NCBI RefSeq assembly: GCF_001005825.1 | Contig: NZ_LBHV01000003.1 | Coordinates: forward strand, 248,001 to 312,000 | From: Rhizobium sp. LC145 | Lineage (GTDB): Bacteria; Pseudomonadota; Alphaproteobacteria; Rhizobiales; Rhizobiaceae | Length of the DNA: 64,000 nucleotides | Reading direction: 5' to 3' | Shown: positions 1 through 7,983 of the stretch, one piece after another | Layout of the letters: every line of letters starts with the position of its first letter | Numbering within the stretch: position 1 is the stretch's first letter | Notes under the pieces: generated by a model | The model's input: only the letters and a program-made list of their open reading frames with translations | Databases searched by the model: none | What the model was told of the DNA's origin: nothing | Position numbers and translations under genes: made by a program

Positions 1-90
1 GGACGAATTGTCAAGCATTCTGGATTTCCTAGCATAGAAACTCCAGCCTGTCACGCGTAGTTTCCGCCTCCAATTTCAAGGAGACGAAGC

Positions 91-1293
91 ATGATGGACT
101 CTCTACCAAGTGATTCCGATAGTTTTGATGACGGCCGCCGCGATGCTGCCTGGGCTGCGGTGGTCTCTCTCGCGCTCGGCGTCTTCGGTCTGGTAACTGC
201 GGAATTCCTGCCGGTCAGCCTCTTGACGCCGATGTCGCAGGATCTCGGCGTCAGCGTCGGCGCTGCGGGCCAATCCGTGACCATGACCGCCGTCGTGGGG
301 GCGATCGCCGGGCCGGGCGTGGTGATCGGCATGCGCAACATAAACCGCCGCTGGACGCTGCTGGGCCTCACTTCGCTGCTGATCATTTCCAGCTTGCTTG
401 CGGCTTTCGCCAATGGTCTTCCGATGCTGCTTCTCTCCCGCGTGCTTCTCGGCATCGGTCTCGGCGGTTTCTGGGCCATGTCGGCGGCACTTGCCATGCG
501 TCTCGTACCGGGAAGGCTGATGCCGCGGGCCATGGCAGTCATCCTGACCGGCGTATCGGTCGCCACCGTCACTGCGGCGCCGGTCGGGGCATGGATCGGT
601 GCGACGCTCGGATGGCGGGCCGCCTTCCTCATCGCAGCCGGCGTCGGCGCGTTCACGCTCGTGGTTCAGGCGCTGACTATCCCATCCCTGCCGCCGGCCG
701 GAGCTCCAAGCATCAATACGCTTTTCGCGCTCCTGCGCCGCCCGCGGGTCAGGCTCGGACTTGCCACGACGCTGCTGGTCGTTGCCGGGCACTTCGCCGG
801 GTTCACCTATGTCCGGCCGTTCCTCGAACAGATCCCGCGGTTCGGCGTCGAGGCGATCTCGCTTACGCTGCTCGCCTACGGCATCGGCGGCTTCTTCGGC
901 AATCTCTTCGGCGGCTTCCTGGCCGAGCGCAACACCGGCCTCGCCGTGAGCATTGCGGCAGCCGGGATTGCGATCACCGCGTTCATCCTCGTCGCGGTGG
1001 GAATTTCGCCGATTGCGACCGTGCTGGCGGTGACCGCCTGGGGCTTTGCCTTCGGTGCTCTGCCGGTGAGCGTTCAGAGCTTCACCACCCGTGCAGCTTC
1101 CGATGAAGCCGAAAGCGCGGGTGCGCTGCTCCTGACGACCTTCCAGATCGCGATTTCCAGCGGCGCTATCTTCGGCGGGCTTCTGGTGGAATCTCAAGGG
1201 CCGCTCGGTGTCTTCGCCTTCGCCGGCATTGCCTCGCTTCTCGGCGCATCGCTGATGACCTTCAGTGGCCGTGCGCGACTGCAGCAGGCGTGA
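91..1293 (+). CDS. MFS transporter, DHA1 drug/sugar-efflux type
   Basis: The 400-residue protein has twelve predicted hydrophobic segments and the layout of the DHA1 branch of the major facilitator superfamily, the branch that includes NepI, YdhP and arabinose/chloramphenicol exporters. An acidic, serine-rich N-terminus of about 18 residues precedes the first helix. The conserved motif R-V-L-L-G-I-G-L-G-G-F-W in TM4 is typical of these proton-driven exporters. The start has AAGGAG about 8 bases upstream; a second ATG follows immediately, so the start may be one codon later. A strong terminator follows the stop, so it is transcribed alone. The substrate cannot be read from the sequence. Confidence 0.85.
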   Translation: MMDSLPSDSDSFDDGRRDAAWAAVVSLALGVFGLVTAEFLPVSLLTPMSQDLGVSVGAAGQSVTMTAVVGAIAGPGVVIGMRNINRRWTLLGLTSLLIISSLLAAFANGLPMLLLSRVLLGIGLGGFWAMSAALAMRLVPGRLMPRAMAVILTGVSVATVTAAPVGAWIGATLGWRAAFLIAAGVGAFTLVVQALTIPSLPPAGAPSINTLFALLRRPRVRLGLATTLLVVAGHFAGFTYVRPFLEQIPRFGVEAISLTLLAYGIGGFFGNLFGGFLAERNTGLAVSIAAAGIAITAFILVAVGISPIATVLAVTAWGFAFGALPVSVQSFTTRAASDEAESAGALLLTTFQIAISSGAIFGGLLVESQGPLGVFAFAGIASLLGASLMTFSGRARLQQA

Positions 1294-1297
1294 CGGC

Positions 1298-1335
1298 AAC
1301 CGGCCGGACCTGATCCCAGGTCCGGCCGGTTTTTT
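1298..1335 (+). terminator. Rho-independent terminator of the MFS gene
   Basis: A perfect 14-bp inverted repeat (1298-1311 with 1318-1331) around a 6-base loop ends in a run of six T. It lies between the convergent MFS gene and the ugp operon. The reverse strand lacks an equally good T run. Confidence 0.9.
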
Positions 1336-1341
1336 CAGTTC

Positions 1342-2256
1342 CTACTCGGCGGCGAGCGTCTGACGACCGCTGTTGATGTCGATGAGACGCCGTGCGCGCT
1401 CGAGGCTTGCAGGCTGTTCGTTACGGTGGCGCGAGCCGATTTCCATCATCAATACCGTATCGGGCAGGAAGGTGAGCTCGGAGAAGATCTCTTCCCAGGC
1501 GATGTCGCCCCAGCCGAGCGGCATATGCAGGTCGCCGAGCCCCATGGCGGTCAGTTCCTGCGGATGGAAGCCCTTGTAGAAGCCCTGCGGCCGGCCGAAG
1601 GAATCGTGCACATGCAGATGGCCGGTGACAGGCGCCATGGCGCGTAGCTCTTCCCGGAAATCCAGGCCCCGATAGGTGGATTCGATATAGGCGTGGCTGA
1701 AATCGATGAGCGCCACGAGGTTGGGATGGTTGACCGCCTTGACGGTCTCGGCGATCTGGGCCGGTGTCTGGCGATACTGGCCGAGCTCGGTGGTGAAGAT
1801 GTTTTCGAGCGCGACCCGCACGCCGTAGCGCTTGGCGAACTCGGCGACCTCCACCAGCGCTTCGCGCTCGCGCTCGTCGGCTCCTGCGCGTTCGGCGATC
1901 TGGTCGGCCCTGAGGCAGCCGCCGTGCTGCACGATGACGCGGGCATCGATGCGGTCGCAGACCTCGATCAAGGCCTTGGCGGCGGCGATCTGATAGCCTT
2001 GAGTGACCGGGTCCATGAAATTCGAAGAGACGAGCCCGTGCACCGTGTAGCGGAAGGGAAACTGCTTCACGAGTTCCGCGAGCCTGTCTGCCCGTTCGGC
2101 GATGATGCGGCCGCCGCTGATGAGGTCGATGCTGGTCAGCCCGAGCTCGACCGTCTCAACACCCATGTCCGCGAGACGCCGCAGGTCTTCGGCAAGACTG
2201 TCCAGTTCGCCGTCGACGGAACCGGAATTGAAGCCGGTGGAAATGAGATTGCCCAT
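1342..2256 (-). CDS. Sugar phosphate isomerase/epimerase, AP-endonuclease-2-like TIM barrel
   Basis: This 304-residue protein belongs to the xylose-isomerase-like TIM-barrel family. Metal-ligand segments are visible: VQHGG, VALENIF (Glu), LIDFSHAYIES (Asp and His), HLHVHDSFG (two His) and LMMEIGS near the C-terminus (Glu). Such enzymes isomerise or epimerise sugars or polyol phosphates with a divalent metal. It is the last gene of the ugp operon, 23 bases after ugpC, so it probably acts on a compound brought in or released by that transporter. In many rhizobia a glycerophosphodiesterase occupies a comparable place, so the true substrate is open. Confidence 0.8.
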   Translation of the reverse strand: MGNLISTGFNSGSVDGELDSLAEDLRRLADMGVETVELGLTSIDLISGGRIIAERADRLAELVKQFPFRYTVHGLVSSNFMDPVTQGYQIAAAKALIEVCDRIDARVIVQHGGCLRADQIAERAGADEREREALVEVAEFAKRYGVRVALENIFTTELGQYRQTPAQIAETVKAVNHPNLVALIDFSHAYIESTYRGLDFREELRAMAPVTGHLHVHDSFGRPQGFYKGFHPQELTAMGLGDLHMPLGWGDIAWEEIFSELTFLPDTVLMMEIGSRHRNEQPASLERARRLIDINSGRQTLAAE

Positions 2257-2279
2257 GATATTCTCCGATCGTGGTTTGC

Positions 2280-3362
2280 TTAAGCCGGGTGAATGTCGAT
2301 CCGCTTCCCGTCTTCAATGGAGAAGGCATGCAGCGCATCGTCGAAGGTGAAGTGAACGGGGGTGCCGGATGAAAGTTCTTCGGTATCGGTGTCGAGAGCG
2401 ACGAGGCGGTTGCCGTTGACCTCCGCATGGATGAGGCGCGAACCGCCGAGTTCCTCCACGTAGTCCACGATGCCCGGAATGGTGCCGATCTGCGGGCCGA
2501 TCGTCCGCTTGACGGCTTCGGGACGGATGCCGAGCACGATCTTGCGTCCCGGCACTCGATGGCCGTTGAGCGAGCTGACTGCGATCCTGCCGCCCTGGCC
2601 GTGTACGAAATGGCCTTCGGCGTCGAATTCGCCCTCCAGCAGGTTCATGGCCGGCGAACCGATGAAGTCGGCGACGAAACGGCTGACGGGGCGGTTGTAG
2701 ATTTCCGCCGGTTTGCCGACTTGCTCCACATGTCCGCCATTCATGATCACGAGCCGGTCGGCCAATGTCATCGCTTCCGTTTGGTCGTGGGTGACGAAGA
2801 TCGACGTGACGCCGAGTTGGCGGTGCAGTCGGCGCACCTCGCCGCGCATCGCTACCCTCAGCTTGGCGTCGAGGTTGGAGAACGGCTCGTCGAAGAGGAA
2901 GACCTTGGGCTCGCGAACCATGGCACGGGCCATGGCGACGCGCTGGCGCTGGCCACCCGAAAGTTCGCCTGGCCGGCGGGCGAGCAGGGCTTCCAGACCG
3001 ACTGACTGTGCCACCTTCAGCACGCGTTCCTCGCGCTGGGGTTTCGCCATGCCGGCGACCTTCAGCGCATAGCCGATATTGCCCGCGACCGTCATGTGCG
3101 GGTAGAGCGCATAGTTCTGGAACACCATGGCGCAGCCGCGCTCGCGCGGCTCAAGCTGGTTGACCACGCGGTCTTCGATGGCGATCTCGCCGGCCGTGAT
3201 CTCCTCCAGTCCCGCGATCATCCGCAACAGGGTCGACTTGCCGCAGCCGGAAGGGCCGAGAATGACGATGAACTCGCCGGCCTGGATTTCGAGATCGACG
3301 CCGTGAATGATGTCGGCCTTGCCGTATCGCTTCTTGACGTTTCTGATGCTGATGGCTGTCAT
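2280..3362 (-). CDS. ugpC: ABC transporter ATP-binding protein UgpC
   Basis: The 360-residue ATPase of the MalK/UgpC family energises the neighbouring permeases from the cytoplasmic face. Walker A lies at residues 36-44 (GPSGCGKST), the Q-loop at about 82, the signature LSGGQ at 134-138, Walker B at 154-160 (VFLFDEP) and the switch histidine in FVTHDQTEA. The C-terminal third is the regulatory OB-fold (TOBE) domain usual for this class. It follows ugpE by 12 bases in the same transcript. The length matches E. coli UgpC (about 356). Confidence 0.9.
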   Translation of the reverse strand: MTAISIRNVKKRYGKADIIHGVDLEIQAGEFIVILGPSGCGKSTLLRMIAGLEEITAGEIAIEDRVVNQLEPRERGCAMVFQNYALYPHMTVAGNIGYALKVAGMAKPQREERVLKVAQSVGLEALLARRPGELSGGQRQRVAMARAMVREPKVFLFDEPFSNLDAKLRVAMRGEVRRLHRQLGVTSIFVTHDQTEAMTLADRLVIMNGGHVEQVGKPAEIYNRPVSRFVADFIGSPAMNLLEGEFDAEGHFVHGQGGRIAVSSLNGHRVPGRKIVLGIRPEAVKRTIGPQIGTIPGIVDYVEELGGSRLIHAEVNGNRLVALDTDTEELSSGTPVHFTFDDALHAFSIEDGKRIDIHPA

Positions 3363-3374
3363 GGGTTCATCCGA

Positions 3375-4292
3375 TCACTTGTCTTTGGTGATGAGGCCGC
3401 GCACGAACCAGCGCTGCATGAATGCGACGACCAGGAGAGGGGGAAGCATCACGAGCAGCGCCCCGGCCATCGTTACGTTCCAATCGGGCGTGCCGTTCTG
3501 GGCGGGAATGAGCGCCTTCAGTTCCATCACCACCGTGCCGTAATTCGGCCGGTCGGTGGTGACCAGCAGCGGCCAGAGATACTGGTTCCACGACGAGACG
3601 AACATGATGGTGGCAAGCGCCAGCATGTTCGTGCGCGAAAGCGGGATGAGCACCTCGAAGAAGAAGCGCATCGGGCCGGAACCATCCATCTTCGAGGCTT
3701 CCACCAATTCGTCGGGGATCGTCATGAAGAACTGCCGGTAGAGGAAGGTTCCGGTCGCGGTGGCGATCAACGGCAGGATGAGGCCCGTATAGGAGTTGAG
3801 CAGGTTCCAGTTCAGCTCGATACGGATGCCCGCGATTGTCTCCACCAGCGAGGTGATGCCGGTCGCATCGAGTAACGCCTGGAAGGGCAGGAGCGCGTTG
3901 GCGGCGATCGAATAGGTCGGCACGATGCGGACTTCCAGAGGCAGCATGAGCGTCAGGAAGATCAGCCAGAAACACAGCATCCGGGCGCGGTAATTGAAGA
4001 ACACGATCGAGAAGGCCGAGAGGGCGGCGATGGTGATCTTGCCGATCGTCACACCCCCCGCGACGACCAGCGTGTTGAGAAGTTTCGGGCCGAGGTCGGC
4101 GCGGCTCCAGGCGGCCGACAGATTTTCCATGAGATGGGAGCTCGGCCATAGCGTGAGCGGCACCCGCGCCACCTCGGGCAGCGACAGGGAGGCGGCAACC
4201 AGCACGATCCAGAAAGGAGTGATGATGATCACCAGGCCCAGCGCCATGACGGCGTAGGTGACGAAGTCGAAAAAGGAGGAACGCTCGATCAT
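3375..4292 (-). CDS. ugpE: ABC transporter permease UgpE
   Basis: An inner-membrane permease of 305 residues with six predicted helices. The N-terminus (MIERSSFFDF...ALGLVIIITPFWIVLVAASL) lines up well with E. coli UgpE, and the EAA loop is seen around 'ELVEASKMDGSGPMRFFFEVLIPLS', which docks onto the ATPase. With UgpA it forms the channel for sn-glycerol 3-phosphate or glycerophosphodiesters. It lies 10 bases after ugpA and 12 bases before ugpC, in the usual order. Confidence 0.88.
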   Translation of the reverse strand: MIERSSFFDFVTYAVMALGLVIIITPFWIVLVAASLSLPEVARVPLTLWPSSHLMENLSAAWSRADLGPKLLNTLVVAGGVTIGKITIAALSAFSIVFFNYRARMLCFWLIFLTLMLPLEVRIVPTYSIAANALLPFQALLDATGITSLVETIAGIRIELNWNLLNSYTGLILPLIATATGTFLYRQFFMTIPDELVEASKMDGSGPMRFFFEVLIPLSRTNMLALATIMFVSSWNQYLWPLLVTTDRPNYGTVVMELKALIPAQNGTPDWNVTMAGALLVMLPPLLVVAFMQRWFVRGLITKDK

Positions 4293-4302
4293 GAATGAAA
4301 AC

Positions 4303-5187
4303 TCACGTGTAGTGGATACGGCGCTCGACCCATTTGAACTGCACGAAGGTCAGCGTGATCACGATCAGCATCAGAACGATCGATTGGGCGGCGGCGCCGG
4401 AATAATCGAGGCTTTTGAAGCCGTCGTAGTAGATCTTGTAGACCATCACCTCCGTGCTGCCGATCGGCCCGCCTTCCGTCATCGTGTCGATCAGCCCGAA
4501 GCTGTCGGTGAAGGTGGAGATGATGTTCATGATCAGCAGGAAGAAGGTGGTGGGCGCGATCAGCGGAAGCTGCAGGTCGAGCATGCGGCGGGCGGGCCGG
4601 GCGCCGTCCATGGCGCCCGCTTCGGCGATCGATCGCGGAATCATCTGCAGCGCGGCGAGAAAGAAGACGAAATTGTAGCCGATGCTGAGCCAGGCATGGG
4701 AAATGATCACCATGATCAGCGCGTGCAGGCCGTTCGTGGCAGGGTCCCATATGCCCGGCCAGATCCGGTTCAGCGAGCCGATCATGCCGGCTTGCGGCGA
4801 GAAGATGAATCGGAACGCCACGCCGACCACCGGCGCTGCTAGCGCATAGGGCCAGATGAAGACGGACTGAAAGATCTTGGTGCCCTTGAGCCCGCGATCG
4901 ACGAACAGCGCCAGCACGAGCGCGATGCCCATGGAGATGCCGGTGGCTGCCGCGGCATAGACGGCACTCCGACCCACCGTGGACCAGTAGCGCCCGTCGC
5001 CGAAGACACCCATGAAATTGTCGAAGCCGACCCATTCATTGCCGCCGCCCCAGGCCTGTTCCAGGGTGAAGGCCCAGTAGAGAGCCTGCGAGGTAGGCCA
5101 GTAGAAGAAGACCAGGACCAGAATAAGCTGCGGGGCTATCAGCAGCCACGGCAGGACCCGGTTGCGATAATGGGCGCGTCGTTCCAT
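4303..5187 (-). CDS. ugpA: ABC transporter permease UgpA
   Basis: The 294-residue permease begins with a basic segment and then 'LPWLLIAPQLILVLVFFYWP', closely matching the first helix of UgpA. Six helices are predicted, and the EAA motif is near 'RSIAEAGAMDGARPARRMLDLQLPL'. It pairs with UgpE in the membrane. The gene is separated from ugpB by 73 bases containing a stem-loop, which could lower permease levels relative to the binding protein. Confidence 0.88.
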   Translation of the reverse strand: MERRAHYRNRVLPWLLIAPQLILVLVFFYWPTSQALYWAFTLEQAWGGGNEWVGFDNFMGVFGDGRYWSTVGRSAVYAAAATGISMGIALVLALFVDRGLKGTKIFQSVFIWPYALAAPVVGVAFRFIFSPQAGMIGSLNRIWPGIWDPATNGLHALIMVIISHAWLSIGYNFVFFLAALQMIPRSIAEAGAMDGARPARRMLDLQLPLIAPTTFFLLIMNIISTFTDSFGLIDTMTEGGPIGSTEVMVYKIYYDGFKSLDYSGAAAQSIVLMLIVITLTFVQFKWVERRIHYT

Positions 5188-5217
5188 CGATGATCAATCC
5201 GCAGTGACGTGAAGCAC

Positions 5218-5250
5218 GAGCGCGGGCGGAACCGTAAGGTCCGCCCGCTC
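5218..5250 (-). promoter_or_regulatory. Intercistronic stem-loop between ugpB and ugpA
   Basis: A GC-rich imperfect inverted repeat (arms around GAGCGGGCGG and CCGCCCGCGCTC, loop TTAC) lies between binding-protein and permease genes. No T run follows on the minus strand, so it is more likely an mRNA-stabilising or attenuating hairpin than a full terminator, as known between malE and malF. Confidence 0.55.
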
Positions 5251-5260
5251 CGCAATCGCA

Positions 5261-6601
5261 TCAGTTGAGGCTCGCGCCCTTGTAGGTCTTTTCGAAGCGG
5301 CGCAGGATTTCGTTGCTCCGTGCGGCCGCATCGTCGAGCGCCTGCTGCACCGGCTTGTCGTTGAAGAGGACCGCCTGCATCGCATCGCCGATTTCCTTGC
5401 GGATGGCGTTGAAATTGCCGAGCCGCACGCCGCGGGTATATTCGGTCGGCGGAGTGGCCGTCAGGCTTTCGATGGCCAGTTCGCGGCCCTTGTAGGGAGC
5501 GTTGTCGTAGAAGCCCTTGGCCTTCATGGCCTGGAAGCCCGTATTGGTGACCGGGATGTAGCCCGTGACCGTCGACCACCATTCTGCCTGGTCCGGCTGG
5601 GCGAGGAAGTTGAAGAATGCCGCAACACCCTTGTACTCTTCTTCCGACTTGCCCCTCAGCGTCCAGAGCGAGGCGCCTCCGACCAGCGAATTGGTGCGCG
5701 GGAAGCCGTCGAGCATCGGCAGCATGGCGACTTCCCAATGCATGTCCTTGATGGCCTGCTTGCCGAAAGTGCCATGGTCGGCGATCGAGGAGCTGGTGAT
5801 CTGGCACTTGCCGTTGACGAAGGCGTCGTTGGCGGTTTCGCCGACTGCCTTGCTCTTGTTTACGAAGAGACCCTCGTCGTACATCTTCTTGATCCAGGTC
5901 AGCTGGTCGACGAACTTGGTCTTGTTGAAGGTCACTTCGGCATCAAGGCCTTCATAGCCGTTGCCCTTGGTGGCGATCGGCTGGTTGTGGATGGCGGAGA
6001 ACTGCTCGAACCATTGCCATACGCCGGTCGGGTCGAAAGCGACCGGGCAATCATAGCCCTTCGCCTTCATGTCGCGCGCGACCTTTTCCACTTCGCTCCA
6101 GGTCTTCGGCAGACCCTCGAAGCCCACGGCCTTCAGCGCGTCCGTGTTGTAGTAGATCATTGCCGTGGAAGAGTTGAACGGCATGGAGAGCAGTTCGCCC
6201 TTCGGCGATGAATAATAGGACGCGATGCCGGAGAAATAGTTGTTCCAGTCGATCTGATAGCCGTTCTTTTCCATCAGCTCGCGAACGGGCAGGTAGGCAC
6301 CGGACAGCATCAGGTCGAGCGTGCCGCCGTCGGAGATCTGCGTGACGGCCGGCTGCTTCTTGGCGCGGAACGCGGCGATCGTGTTCTGCAGGTTGTTCTC
6401 GTAGGTTTCCTGGCTGACGCAGACGATCTCGTAATCCTGCTGCGAGGCGTTGAAAGCCTTGCACATGTCCTGAATGCGCTCGCTGAGATCGCCGCTGAGG
6501 CCGTACCAGAATTCGAACTTTACAGGCGCGGCAAGGCTCGACGATGCGGTGAGGGCGAGCATGCTGGCGGTGAGGGTGGAAAGCAACCAGTTGCGTTTCA
6601 T
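5261..6601 (-). CDS. ugpB: Periplasmic sn-glycerol-3-phosphate-binding protein UgpB
   Basis: The 446-residue solute-binding protein has a Sec signal peptide (basic start, hydrophobic core, SSLAA-P cleavage near residue 25). Several stretches match E. coli UgpB closely: PFNSSTAMIYYN, SLVGGASLWTLRG, GYIPVTNTGF, TRGVRLGN and ILRRFEKTYKG. It captures glycerol 3-phosphate or glycerophosphodiesters and delivers them to UgpAE. It is the first gene of the operon ugpB-A-E-C-isomerase. In characterised bacteria ugp is induced by phosphate limitation through PhoB; only a half Pho-box-like sequence is visible upstream, so that control is not shown here. Confidence 0.88.
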   Translation of the reverse strand: MKRNWLLSTLTASMLALTASSSLAAPVKFEFWYGLSGDLSERIQDMCKAFNASQQDYEIVCVSQETYENNLQNTIAAFRAKKQPAVTQISDGGTLDLMLSGAYLPVRELMEKNGYQIDWNNYFSGIASYYSSPKGELLSMPFNSSTAMIYYNTDALKAVGFEGLPKTWSEVEKVARDMKAKGYDCPVAFDPTGVWQWFEQFSAIHNQPIATKGNGYEGLDAEVTFNKTKFVDQLTWIKKMYDEGLFVNKSKAVGETANDAFVNGKCQITSSSIADHGTFGKQAIKDMHWEVAMLPMLDGFPRTNSLVGGASLWTLRGKSEEEYKGVAAFFNFLAQPDQAEWWSTVTGYIPVTNTGFQAMKAKGFYDNAPYKGRELAIESLTATPPTEYTRGVRLGNFNAIRKEIGDAMQAVLFNDKPVQQALDDAAARSNEILRRFEKTYKGASLN

Positions 6602-6847
6602 CGGATGTCTCCAGATTGGGTGCGAGCGACCGTTTGATCGGCGCAGGTACTAGGCCCAATCGATGACAGAGACGTGTAGTGGGCGTGAATATCTAATGAC
6701 GCGAACGCCCAGGCATGGGCAAAAGATCAGCGCCCGCCGAAACGATCGTCGGCCCGAGGGCCGCTGAGGTCCACAATCTTCGGCCAAGCCGAAAACTCGA
6801 ATTTTTTGAGAGGAAATTGTCTGATCCTGGTAGTGATCAAACTGGAA

Positions 6848-6934
6848 TGGTGCCCAGAAGAGGACTCGAACCTCCACACCCTTTCGGGTACCAGCACCTG
6901 AAGCTGGCGCGTCTACCAATTCCGCCATCTGGGC
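6848..6934 (-). tRNA. tRNA-Leu (anticodon CAG)
   Basis: On the minus strand the 87 bases fold as a class II tRNA: acceptor GCCCAGA/TCTGGGC, anticodon stem CCAGC/GCTGG with loop TTCAGGT (anticodon CAG), a long variable arm TACCCGAAAGGGTGT, T-arm GGAGG-TTCGAGT-CCTCT, and an encoded CCA end. The long variable arm and the anticodon together identify leucine. Confidence 0.96.
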
Positions 6935-7038
6935 GACGGAGATGGCATGTAAGGGGGCTAAACTTCCCTGTCAACCGACTTTTTGAAGTTTCTGTGTCAG
7001 GGATGAAAAAAGCCTCTCCCGCTCCTTCCGGTGCCGCC

Positions 7039-7338
7039 TCAGGCCTCGCCTTTTTCAGCCGATGTCCGATCGAGATGGCCGAGATCGCGCTCGGGATCGA
7101 TCACGTCGCGCACCCGCTGCTTCAACTCCTTCGGCCCGGGAAAGCCGCCGTCGCGTTTGCGCTCCCAGATGAGCTCTCCATCGAGCCTAATCTCGAAATT
7201 GCCGCCGGCGCCGGGGATGAGCGCGATCTCGCCGAGACTGTCGGAAAAGGTCTGCAGCAGTTCCTGCGCCATCCAGCCGGCGCGGAGCAACCAGTTGCAC
7301 TGGGTGCAGTAGAGAATGGTAATGCGCGGTTTTTCCAT
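7039..7338 (-). CDS. SelW/SelT-family (Rdx) thioredoxin-fold protein
   Basis: A 99-residue protein of the Rdx family related to selenoprotein W. The N-terminal strand is followed by Y-C-T-Q-C-N-W, a CxxC in the position where SelW has CxxU, then an amphipathic helix and the segment GGNFEIRLDGELIWERK typical of the family. It is a small cytosolic redox protein of unknown partner. It overlaps no other gene and diverges from the DoxX gene, with about 148 bases between starts. Confidence 0.8.
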   Translation of the reverse strand: MEKPRITILYCTQCNWLLRAGWMAQELLQTFSDSLGEIALIPGAGGNFEIRLDGELIWERKRDGGFPGPKELKQRVRDVIDPERDLGHLDRTSAEKGEA

Positions 7339-7486
7339 GGGAATCGTCTTTCCTCTATCCCGGTATTCGTCTCACGAAAATGTCACCTCGCAAAGTCAAG
7401 TTTTGAACATCGCGATCTCGACAGTTTCCGTTCTTCCGTCATTTTGCACCGCGATAACGCATCTCTGCAAATCCAAAGAGGCTCTC

Positions 7487-7936
7487 ATGGCATTTGAAAA
7501 CAGTTCACGTTCCCGTCTCATCGTCCCGGCTCTGGCGCCGGTCTACAGCTCCACCCATGAGATCGCCGAGACGATCCTGCGCGTGGCCGCCGGCGTACTG
7601 CTCGTCACCCATGGTTTCGGCAAGATCATGAACCCCTTCGGGGCTGTCGGGATGGTCGAGGGACTGGGCTTCTACCCAGGTGTCTTCTGGTCGCCGCTTC
7701 TTTCGGCCACCGAATTTTTCGGGGGTATCCTCGTGGCGATCGGCCTTTTCACCCGACCGGCGTCCTTCGCCGCCATGATCGTGCTGCTCGTCACGGTCTA
7801 TTTCCACGGGGTGGTACGGGGAGAAGGCCTCGGTGGCGCGGAAAAATCCATCCTCTGGGCGGCGATCTTCCTGTTCTTCGCCGTGCGCGGCGGCAACAGC
7901 CATTCGGTGGACGCCAAGCTCGGCCGCACGTTCTGA
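7487..7936 (+). CDS. DoxX-family membrane protein
   Basis: This 149-residue protein has four predicted membrane helices of the DoxX type, beginning with 'AETILRVAAGVLLVTHGFGKI' and containing G-x-x-E-F-F-G-G-I-L-V-A-I-G-L-F. DoxX proteins are small integral membrane proteins, some linked to thiol or sulfur redox at the quinone pool. The start at 7487 is chosen because AAAGAGG lies just upstream and hydrophobic coding begins soon after; an open frame extends about 170 bases further upstream but has no such signal. A strong hairpin follows. Confidence 0.82.
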   Translation: MAFENSSRSRLIVPALAPVYSSTHEIAETILRVAAGVLLVTHGFGKIMNPFGAVGMVEGLGFYPGVFWSPLLSATEFFGGILVAIGLFTRPASFAAMIVLLVTVYFHGVVRGEGLGGAEKSILWAAIFLFFAVRGGNSHSVDAKLGRTF

Positions 7937-7946
7937 ACTTCGCTGG

Positions 7947-7977
7947 CTGGGCCGGGCGGATGCGCCCGGCCCAGTTT
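7947..7977. terminator. Bidirectional terminator hairpin between DoxX and mobA-like genes
   Basis: A perfect 12-bp GC-rich inverted repeat (7947-7958 with 7963-7974) around loop GATG sits between two convergent stop codons. Only TTT follows on the plus strand, so it may need help from Rho. Confidence 0.7.
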
Positions 7978-7983
7978 GGCAGT

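Noticed and set aside
103..1299. Long minus-strand open frame opposite the first MFS gene
   Set aside because: It is rich in Arg, Gly and Glu without any domain, lies fully antisense to a clear transporter gene, and is a by-product of high GC content. Similar shadows at 11963-13219 and 18947-20170 were dropped for the same reason.
6663..6680. ATGACAG before ugpB, a possible Pho box
   Set aside because: Only one heptamer matches (6663-6669). The second half at the expected 11-base spacing (GTGTAGT) fits poorly, so PhoB control of ugp is not supported by sequence alone.
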